Under the pieces are notes generated by a model, which saw only the letters and a program-made list of their open reading frames with translations, was not told where the DNA came from and searched no databases. From Limnoperna fortunei (taxonomy: Eukaryota > Mollusca > Bivalvia > Mytilida > Modiolidae), in contig OX104114.1 of NCBI GenBank assembly GCA_944474755.1, positions 28,977,220 to 29,041,219 on the forward strand: a stretch of DNA of 64,000 nucleotides, in the 5' to 3' direction. A program made the position numbers and the translations under genes. Within the stretch, counting starts at the first letter, position 1. The number at the start of each line of letters is the position of its first letter. Positions 35,763 through 46,900 of the stretch are shown here, piece by piece.

Positions 35763-36075
35763 CATATACATGTAAGAACGTACGACCAGTCAACACACTG
35801 AGTTCAGTCCCAAAATAGTTCATGTCGTCCAATAATTCACATACTTTTTTATCTTTATTACACATCAGTTTAATTTTATCCTCTTGTTTTCTGAATTTTT
35901 CAGCTTTCCAAAACTTCCAAGTTTGTTCCAATATCTATTTTGGTTCAAAAGTTATAATTATAACAGTGAACAGCTATTTTTAAATAGCACTACTTTTACG
36001 TACAGCCTCAGGACGGGTTCCCGGTATTTGGTGGTACTACACCTCTAAGGGACAACTACATTACAGTTAAGAAAA

Positions 36076-36430
36076 CTAAGTCGCTTTGAGTAGAAGCGAA
36101 GGCCGTAGAAAGTATCGTCGTATTGGATTATTACGACATTTAGAAGGTATTGTTGTATTGAATAGTAGCAAAAGCGTAAAGGATATATCATCATATTGGA
36201 TAACAGGGACGTCATTTAGGACATTGATAAGTAGCGACATCCCTAGCAGATGTATCAGCGTAATGGTAATTAGATACAGTCGGGAAGCATGTATCGACCT
36301 ATTAAAGTGTAGGGACATCGTGTAGAAAATATCGTCGCACTGATAAATTGCGACAACTGAAAATGATTTATTATCCCATTGAAGAGTATGGACGCTGTGT
36401 ACAATATCATCGTATTGATTACTAATAGGG
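36076..36430. repeat. Minisatellite, unit B
   Basis: About nine diverged 36-41 bp copies, with words such as gtagaaagtatcgtcgtatt and ggatatatcatcatattgga. It is homologous to 1-515 and 52040-52310. Confidence 0.8.
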
Positions 36431-36702
36431 ACCACGTTTGCCGTGTATTTAAGGTGGTTACATGTATCTAGTGTACTAATTCTATCAACACTGAGGTTGC
36501 GAGTTTACCTCTAAATGCGGGCAGGGTTCACGCGACTACAATAGGGACCTTGATGGCCGAGTGGTGATAAGTCGACTGATTCTTTCAACACAATTGACAA
36601 GGATTGCCAGTTTTCCTAACGAAGATCAGAGTTTTTCCCCGGGTACCCAAGCTTCCTTCCCAATAAACAGGGAGATTACAACAATTCAAACAAACAAACG
36701 AT
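36425..36702 (+). repeat. SINE, rearranged head (unit B)
   Basis: The tRNA-like head appears twice (around 36430 and 36551, gatggccgagtggtgataag). The body ttgccagttttcctaac and tail attcaaacaaacaaacg follow. C has a similar doubled head, so the doubling predates the B-C split. Confidence 0.75.
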
Positions 36703-39700
36703 TACAAGTAGTATCCAAATCTAATGTGAAATATTTAATTGCAAACGCGCGCCAAATTTGAAAGGATTACTTAGTTATCACTAAATTGTTCCAATCAATG
36801 CAATCAAGTGTTCTTGTTTGTGTTTATTCAGTATGAAAATACAGTTATGGTCTTTGATCGACTTAATTTATTAATATCATTAAATATTACCCCATTGATA
36901 ATGCCCCCGCCTTTGTCTTGGGTGTTATCAATGTGTCTGGCAATACCATTGTCAATTGAGCAGTCCAGATATCATGACAATATTTGTATGAATATCGACA
37001 GCAGGGTATCACGTTTCTTTGTCTAGGACAGTCTCTGAATGATGTTTTGATTTAGTAGAGACGGTTTGGCAGGATATATCGTTATCTATTATAGGATGAT
37101 TGAATGGTTAATATGTCTGGATAATTATGGGTATCTTATCTTCTTAAATAATGAAAGGCTAGATTTTTTCTTTTTGTGGATTTTTATGGTAAAGTTACCA
37201 ACCATTACACAACAACACCAACACATAAAAACTAAAACAGTGCTATAGCAACTCGCAATCATAATGTAATTATTTTGTTATGAAGAAATAATTCCTGATG
37301 TACTTTTTTACACTTTTTGTAAAGTATTAACGAAACTATATATAAATTTGTCAAATATCCCAACGTATATGCAATTGATGCCGGTAATTTTTTATTTATT
37401 TCAAACACTTGCACAAAAACAGGTTGTAAATGTAAATCGGAGAAAGTTCTTCCCACGACCAACGGCTAATGCAGGCCTTTGTCAAATCAGAGATTCTCTA
37501 GTCCAGAAGCCGGTGTTCGAGAAAAAATACTTTTGTTTGATGTATAGACAATAACTTAAATTATATCAAATTTGTAGAATTGTGATATGCACTTACTGAT
37601 AGGCGGCTAGAAAAAAAATCCGCTCATTTTCCGGTCAACTCGATTACTACGTCAAATAAAAAATGTACCACTTGTACCGTTAATACAAAAATTTACTATT
37701 GCGTGGAATGCTTTGTTTGTTTATTTTGTATGAGAAATTGTGTCTTCCTAGTAAAATAGTATTAATTTATTGTAGAATCAGCCAAGTAAACTTACATAAA
37801 TGATATTCTAGCAATTTTTACAGTTCAACACACGCACACACAACCCAAACATAAAAGTGCAGTTCAAAAAACCCACAAACAAACAAAAAGAAACAAAGAA
37901 AATAAGAACAGCAGACAAACATGAATGTAATAAATGTGGGAATACACCATGATATACCTATACATGAATCGAAAGTTCACATTAGCAGGTCTTATTTTTA
38001 CATTTGAAGAGACTTTCCCTTTAGAACATCATTTTAAGAAAATATTTACTAGTATTCATCATAAACAGCTTTGAACAGTAATGCCATTATCTAAAACTAC
38101 CTTTAGCAATTTTTACGACTTGAGTGTTTATCTAACAATGACAGTCTCTAAATAATATAGATGCAAAATCAATTCACACTTTAAACGCATTTTGTGTAAA
38201 ATTTTGCAAGATTTGATCACTTGTTCTAAAAGACGACCCCCTCATTTTGAGCCCATGGATCAGTTCTTGCAGAATAACAGGGCCGGGTCCACTCGGACCA
38301 TTTCTGTTTTTGGTGAACTTTCGATTGATTCTTGTCTATAATTAAAGGCCGGGATTGAAACGAAATATTAATAATTCGATGTAGATTATTGTTTTTTAAT
38401 ATAAACGCTACCAATTTACATTACCAATTAAATTTCTGTATCATATTCGTGTTTTAGCATAACATTTTTAAGGTTTGGTAATATATTTGTACTTTAGTTT
38501 TTTAATACTTTGGGAGCTGTGGTTACACATAATTAATGTAAAACTTAGAAATATATACATGTAGTTTTAAAATAGAGGTATACTTTTTAAAAATCTCGAA
38601 AGTCAAGAGACAAATATAAATCCGGATATAGATAAACATATAGAGTTGGTCATTTGTAATTTATATATAACACAAAACAAAAATCAAAAACAAAAGAGTA
38701 GTCTGAACCCACTCAGGTGCTCCGGACGAGTAAGCATTACTTGCCAAAGAATAGACAACCGTCGAGTTATTAAGTGCCATGTATAGGAAAAAGTAAAATC
38801 TAGGAATAAGAAAGACACTCAGCGAAAATTTTAGTGGTCAATATCAGTGAGCGGTGTAGAAAATCAAAAACCCGTTTGCAGGATCTAGAAAAACGTATAA
38901 GTTGTGAACTGTACACACAATGCGCTGGAGCTGCTTGAATGGCAACAAATTCACCATTAAATCGGAATGTGAGATTAAAGGTCTGGGCTAGTGTTCTTCT
39001 TTCTGCTTCGACAGGCCGCATAAGAGTACAAAAACAGCGAGGAGTACCCTTAAGGACATCAACAGTTTGTTGAAAAACGTTTCCTCGACGAATATGTTGT
39101 CAATAAGAAAATCTAACATTTGACAGATTCAGTATAATTAATTAAGAGTCATTGATGACGAAGTAAGTTCTCTCATGTCTAATTACCAGGTATGTATATC
39201 GTCCCTCCGTTTTTCTTGAAAAACCAGCGTTTGATATGATCTTAATGCCTGCTTTTAAGCTTCGTCCGAGGGATGGCCGCGTATAGTGTCGAAAAATCAA
39301 AATTTGTTAATGTTGTTAGAAAAGAATAGGGAAAAAGACCCATACTTCAAGACGTCTATCAGGTTTTTAAAATTAGATTTTTTTATATCCACATTTCATT
39401 TATGCCACTCCTGGAGTAGAAAGTGTCACTGTATTTTTAAAGTTAACAGATATGGCCTAAAAGTACATCAATGCAGTATTGTGAACGCTAGTGAACCTTT
39501 GTAATATATCTCTTCGCTGTAATGAATTCTTTAAAGGTGCTCCAGAGTCATAATAATGGACTGTGTTTGTCAGTATTACACAATTTCTAACTTTGATAGA
39601 TGTCGCTGTCGGAATTTCTCAATTTGAGAAAGTGTAATATTCACCGAGCCGCTATGTGAAATGAATATACATTTTTGAGGGTTGAGAAATGCCATACATG

Positions 39701-40911
39701 CTAATCCTACCGATTTACATGGTTTACTACCGATTATCGGGTCTATCCCCAAACTACCGATTTGTAAAGAATGTGCCATTTGGCGTGCACTGAAGTAAAT
39801 TTCAAGTTTTTATCGATCCCTCTACTTTTTATTGTACCATACACACTTGATTGAACAAATTTTGAAATAAATTATAGGAAAAAAACACGTATCATGCTTT
39901 TGATCTGATGATGTAGTAGACATGAATTTGAGACTGTATGGTAAAATGAATCATTTTTTTATACCTGAGAAAAAGATCAGAATTTAATTTCATATACATA
40001 CAAGGTTTGTTTATTATACATTATCCTTTTCAGACGGAGACCTTTGTATTCATCTTTGCAGCGAAAATATGAAAAAGATACGCGATAATGGAAAAAAAGA
40101 AGTCGTTATAAATATAGAATTTTCACTAGGAAAATTACGTAAAAATACCATTTAAAGAGCCTCTTAAATTGAAAAAGTTAATGGTCATTTGCAATATGAC
40201 AAACTTTTCTTGTGATTTAAAAAAAAAAAATATCACACTTCTAGACCATCGAATTCCAAATGGTAAATCCCAATGTCACGAGATGCTGTTAAGAAAAACA
40301 TTGCACATGGCTACCAGGAAATGCAAATGACAAATTAAGTATTACTAAGTTTACAGTGATTATAATGAGAACTGATAGAATTTGTAGCTAAGATTAAACA
40401 AAATTGACCGAAAATGAGATGTGATAAAAGAAAAAATTATTTACTTTTTAGAAGGCATGATTATTTAAAGTTGTACAACATACGTCAACGTGACTGGTTC
40501 TATATATAAACACGGAAGCAGTAATGCACATGGCCAGCAGAAATAAAATAAATCAGTTATCAAAACACCTTACGAGACCATCTTTATCCAACAAAACTGT
40601 TATTGGGGTAGGAAATAGTTTTCTGTATTGAACTTTAAACCGAGAAATGTCTGAATGTTTGACATAGGAAACATTGCACAAAATATAGTGGTTTCGTTGG
40701 AACAATAAAAACTCAAATGTTATGAAAAAAATTGTAGGCGGTCACTTATGTTCACGTTTGTGTCCATGTTTTACGTCCTGTCAAGTGGAACCGGAAGCGG
40801 ATTAACTGGTCCATAAGCATGCAAGTCCTTCTACATCAAATCTGTGTTTCATCAAATGATATTACATTGCATTCCCTGTAATACACACAGTGAATTTGTT
40901 TATTTAAGATT
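36703..40911. other. 3' flank of gene copy B, shared with C
   Basis: No gene is supported. Two stretches are noticeably conserved with unit C: 37420-37520 with 52840-52935 (words agaaagttct.cccacgacca, gctaatgcaggcc), and 39576-39779 with 54889-55101. The latter keeps an open minus-strand frame in both (NPQKCIFI, GSVNITL). Whether they are old exons or repeats is unknown. Confidence 0.45.
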
Positions 40912-40980
40912 TTATACCACAAGCTTTTGATCGCCAGTTATAGCTCCTGGATCCTTTGTTTGTGTGTGCCACACTAAAAT
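40912..40980 (-). CDS. B3GAT-like: Copy B terminal exon (WHT motif)
   Basis: The acceptor gttgtcttttcag is followed by 22 codons and a stop, beginning ILVWHTQTKDPGAITG. It is in phase with the preceding exon. The glutamine after HT replaces the arginine found in typical family members and is shared with copy A. Confidence 0.9.
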   Translation of the reverse strand: MLVWHTQTKDPGAITGDQKLVV

Positions 40981-43900
40981 CTGAAAAGACAACAACGTGA
41001 GGTATAAAAATAGATCTAAAACTTTCTGTCCCGGAGTCTTTGGAGATATTAAGATTAGTATATTTATTGCTAACCAAGTATTGAGTTACTTTCATATCCG
41101 AAGACATCTATTGTAGATCTCAAAAAGAGCAAGAACATTGTAGCTGCCAAAAAGGCTAAATTTTCTCTGTCTCCGATGCACACATATTTTGCTGGTGGCA
41201 GTCAAATTTTGTCCTTGGGTTAAAACATTCCCCAAACTATGTATTGTTCTCAAACTTAAAAAAATGTTTTATTGCTAATTGTTCAAACTATTCTCAGGCA
41301 GATGCACAGTTAGAAGCATTGCACATTTTATCGTGTTTATTTGATACGTGTCACATATATAGACAAATGTCAATAATATGGCAATCTTTTTAAATCGTAT
41401 TATTTTAAGCACTACTATAGGATAAAATGGGTACATTTCATAATGTATTCTTTATTGTACTCAGACTGATGTTATGTGTTACATGAGGACATTCTAAATA
41501 CATATAAAATAAGATGACAGAACAGACGGAAAATACATATAACCAGCATTTAATGAAAAGTTATTATACTTTTTAATGAATAAAACAATATTACTTAATA
41601 ATTTTGATTTACCGTAAATAAACTTATATTTCATATTATCTGTTGAAGGGTATAGAAAATAGTATGATTAATGTTTTCTCGGTTCTGACACTTTTGCATT
41701 TCCACACATAAAAAGATAATGATATTCACTCTCTACTACATTTTTATTACACAGTGTACATTTTTAATATATCGTGATATTTTACCATATACTTTTTCTA
41801 TTGGAATATGTATTTTACAGCATCGAAATTTTGTTATCCAGAATTTTGCATTTCCAGGGAAATCAATGAGATAGTTTCCCATGCCAAATTGATTTTTAAA
41901 TAAGCTGTTAAAATTTCATCTACATGTATATGAATCATCTATAGGTCTAAATCATTTTCGTGTTAACCGATCTCTCAATGTCTCTTTAAAAACCGGTTTA
42001 ATCAGAGTGATGTCGTAGCTTTGTCGCTTATTAAATATATGACTGATACCACAGTAATCAAAAATGGATTTTACATAGGATACCCATTTAAAGCTATCAA
42101 TATTATTCTGATGCAAGTAAGGTATCAATTGAGCAATGTATTACTTGGTTTTCTTTCATCCTTCATCAATCTATTATGAAAAGAAATTATTCTCAATTAA
42201 ATATTGATATCAAGCCATGAAATTTAAAATACTCGTTCGAAGCCTTAGAATGCGTTTACAAAATTTAAGATGTACTTTTTTATCTTTTCATTGTTTTTAC
42301 ATCACCATATCTCGGAACCATAAAGTAAGATTGGTTAAAAGAAGCTTTCAAAAAGGTTATAGTTCAAATGTAACCCCAGATATGTTTAGCTGTTTACAAT
42401 TTCAAGTGATGCATCCTTAAATTTAAAATCAAAAGTGTTACCGGCCTTTCTTTTTTTAGAAAATCAAAACTTTTGTGTATTCTGTTAATGGCAAATGAGA
42501 GCATATACTATATATACTTGTGATACTGTTAAAGCCGCGAAAGAAATTCAATGAGATTTTTTATTAAGACTTGAAATTACCAAACTGCTTTTTTAGTTAT
42601 GGTACTAATTCCAATATAAACCAAAGGCTAGGTCATTTCAAGATGTATATACTTGGTCTTCCCATGCTTTGTGAATATATTGGCCACTGTACACAATATG
42701 TGGGACTGGGATTATTTATAAAACATATTTGTAATCCTTTTCTACATATAACTACTGATAAAAACACGTGAAAAATATACCAGGTAGAAGAACTGTTCTG
42801 GTTCGTTTTTTACGTATAAACATGGACAGAAACAATGTTGATGGGAGGATGTTTAAATTTGACAATTATGTTGCAATTGTAACAACGTGGCATCGATGAC
42901 CGATTTGGTAAGGTAGTAAGTCATCTTCTAATCATCACAAGCTGTCATCACTGAAATTGTGAGGTCTAGTCTGATTTTGACAAGGTGTGCTCGACTTAAT
43001 GCTAAATTGACAAGGATTGCCTGTTTTCCTACCGACGTTTGGATTATTCAAACAAAAAAAATCTGGATGTCATGATATAGATAAAACAACATTCAAACAT
43101 ACTACACGTAATTTTATTTATCGGTAATTTGTACATTTTCCCTTTGATGTGTACCGGTGATAAAGTCAGTAACAACGTACTGGCATTTATCACCGAATTT
43201 ATCGGGTCAGTAGGCTGCGTAGGAATCTAACGATTATTACGTCACAGTAACAAACAGAATGTTCAAAAATAAACAAACGTGAAAGCCAGATAAAATAAAA
43301 ACGATCTAACCGCCCCCTAAAGAAAACGAACACGACGGGACCAGCAGTTCCGTTTTCGTAGCTACCTTACGTTAACAATAATAGTTTCTGAACAAAACTC
43401 TTCAAATTGCACAAACATCAACATCAAGTGATAATCCAGAATGCCTGTTCATTCACCACAAGAACTTGCGAATGACCTCTCCATTTTTGAGAGTTAATCT
43501 GACAAATCACAAAACTGTAATAGGATTATTACAGCAGGAAAATTCGGCCTTTACAAGAACCTACAACTCATCGCATTTGTGCATGATGTGTAAATCGTAT
43601 CCCCCCTGGCCACTGCAAAGTACTGAAAATTTGAAATAACACAGCACTGAACAGTTACCAGAAATGATAACGATGTAAAATACAAATTGTAGAACACATT
43701 TATTAAAGGGGGAACTGACACATAATTGGACAATCGGTCAGTTGGCAACATAAATTTGAAATACGGTTCGTCAAAGAGCAAAATATTAAAAACACAAAAT
43801 CTGACACCCCATATTATAATTAAGAGTAAAATAAAAGATTCTCATTCACAAACTATTACTGTACATAAACGATAAAAAAAGACTTGCCTTACAGAGGATG

Positions 43901-46900
43901 AATGAAAAAACACGTCCATTCATCACGCCACATTCCAATTGAATGACGTTGATGCTAAATGACGTTGCAAACCATTTTTCACAGATCACTTCGACCAAAA
44001 AAGTAGTTCCTTATAAAATAAGGCATAAATTGACAACAAAATACTCTTTTTGAAAATTACCGATAAAAGGAATATAGGACATTTTGTTTGTGATACAGAC
44101 TTTATCACGGCTTAACGTATCAGGTTCGCCCTACGGGCTCACCTGATACTGGCCGTGATAAAGTCTGTATCACAAACAAAATGTCCTATATTCCATATAT
44201 ATTACGATAAAACATGAAAATGGTTCTTATTTACCAGTCTGTAAATGTTACCTTTGTGCATTCGTCAGCTAGAGGTTCTATATCACTCAAATCACAACAT
44301 TTTTCTAAGAACTTCGTTTCTAGCATTCCTGGAAGGTCTGTTGTGCTAAATCTTATTGGATGATAAGTCCAGAGAACATCTACATTCAATGCAAATCCAG
44401 CCATATCAATTGCAAACTTTCTTATGTTCGTATTCCACGCAGAAAAATTATAAACCTGCAAAATTGGGAAAGATTTTAGAAGTAAATATTATCTAATTAA
44501 TAATTAGCTCACAGGCACATTTTGCAGAAATATCTATCAGATGAAATGTATATAGACGCTGCAGTTAAAGTTCACATATTCCAGAATTTTATTTAAGTTT
44601 GATTGATGATACCTTTCCCGTTAAGTTTTATTATTTTTTGCCATATAATGTAACTCTGATTGCTTGAATAAAAGGTCCACGTATAATCTATATAAAATGA
44701 CATTGACACAGTCTGATAGAAATCAAGAGTAATAAAGTAATAATAATTGTTTTATTGCGACCTTAGATTATCAGTGATCCTACACAAATTTTTCAAGAAA
44801 TATCTTTCGTAAAAATGTTTAACACCATAGCTGCATCTGAGCATGGTTATTTTAAGTCATATGCACAGGTTTGTTGGCGGCCAAACGGAATCAAATGTTG
44901 ACCTATTTTCTGATTGGATTCATGTATGCATTTGTAACACAAACACCTTGTCAACAATGGAGGCGTCTGATCCTAAAAGATTTACATCAATAGACAAAAA
45001 TTCGTTGGTTTTATTTATGTAATTAAATAAAATATTACCCAAGTGTATGTTAATTGTACCAACTGAAAGTACTTATTGAAAGCCTTATGGCTACGCCTTA
45101 GACTGAAGAAAAATATTTTCAGGTGGTACAATTTCCATACACCCCTGGTAATTACGAAGTAACTGATAATATTTACTTGTTGCCTTATCCAAACAAAACG
45201 CATGAAACAAGATCTGGTTACTATAAAATAACAACGTTCTTGTTGGCGTTCAGAATAGATGTAGGATATTAAACAATAGAGAGTCCGTAGTCCATATCAC
45301 GGTCTGAAAGTGTTGGTATACGGAAGAAATATGTACTTTTATGTGCATTGGGAATGCCCATGTGATCTTCCACGTGTGATAAAATTTTTTTCTCTCACTC
45401 CGCTGCGGTCCAATCACGTACATTTTCTATCCAACACGAAAATTAATCACACCTTAGAGAAAGTTTTAGTCCTTTTTTTCTCGTGTCGCTGCGCATCTCT
45501 CGTAAAAAGCCATAAAATTGCTATCAGTATTGGAAGTTCATCCGATCTTTTTAGAAACTTATGTAAGAACCTATTATTCTTCTGTCATCCCTTTAAAGTT
45601 TAAATAAATATTAGCTTCTTTCATTACTAACTATTAATTACCATAAGATTAAAGGTAATAATTAAAGACATACTTGTACTGTAACATCAGTTAATGTTTA
45701 AATAAAAGTTTGCGTGTAAGCGGGTTCGGTATAAGGAAAAAAGTGACATTTTAAACAAGGTTTATATTTAAAAAAATTTTTTATTACAGTTATTTCTTTA
45801 CAAACAAAAAATAAACTCAGAGCCTTATTTTGTCTCCCCATCACTGAAACGTATATAAATTGTTTGACAATAAAGTTCAGAAAATTTGGTATTAGGAAAA
45901 TAATAAAAGGGACATTTTAAACAAGGTTTATATTTTTGAAAATTGTTTTTGATTACAGTTATTTCTTTATCAACAAAAAATAAACTTAGAGACCCCTTTG
46001 TCTCCCCATCACTGAAACGTATAACAATTGCTTGACAATAAAGTTCTGAAAATTTCGTTGGACAGAATTTTGTAAATCAATGATTTTAATGCTTGTATTA
46101 TTCTTTTCTCTGTACAATCTTTTACAAATTTCGGTGCTCAACCCTCCGGAAATAAGCTCTAAAGAGTATTTGAGTATACAAAACTAACTATGTGACAAGT
46201 TTGAAGAAAATTCATTGACACATTATTTAATCTTTCAGAAGCAGATATCTTGGCGTTCGGAACGAACAACGTACACTTCTTAGAGATTTACTCTACACAC
46301 ATTATTACGCAATATGACAATGTATAGTCATGACATTTAAACACAGTCCCTTTGAGCCCACGTTAACCAAATGGTGTAGAGACTCATCCAATGAATATTG
46401 CTGATAAGTTCAGTTTTTCATCGGTTTATTGGTTTCAGCAAAGCTGCATTTAAAACTATTTCCCTGAAAAACCTTGAAGAAGTCTACCAGTAGTATAACT
46501 ACACAATCACGTTACCTTCCCATTGAAAACATTAGGGGTTTCGTAGAAACGCCCTCCAGAGAAACCTACTGGCCACATTGATAGCTTCTTGGTGTACCTT
46601 AACTACAACAAGAAAAAAAATCTGCATATGAGTGGTCCAGTGATAAAAAATACAACTTTTGCAGATTAAGATAAATTTGATCTGAACTGTAAATTGAAAA
46701 AAAACAATATGAAGCAATTAGTTTGGCTAATCAAGTTCTAACAAAAGTTAAGCAAGTGGAATAACACAGCAATTAGGAAGTTGTTTCAAACCTTATCTTC
46801 AATTTTTTATTAGTTTTCGCCATTAATGTATATATTCATCTTCTGGTGCAAGGTTGTTTTCGAATATGCACTAATCCTCTCATAACCCACTGACATATTA

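Noticed and set aside
45310..45603. 97-codon plus-strand frame in unit B
   Set aside because: No motif, and the region is not kept open in other units. Composition is like the flanking intron.
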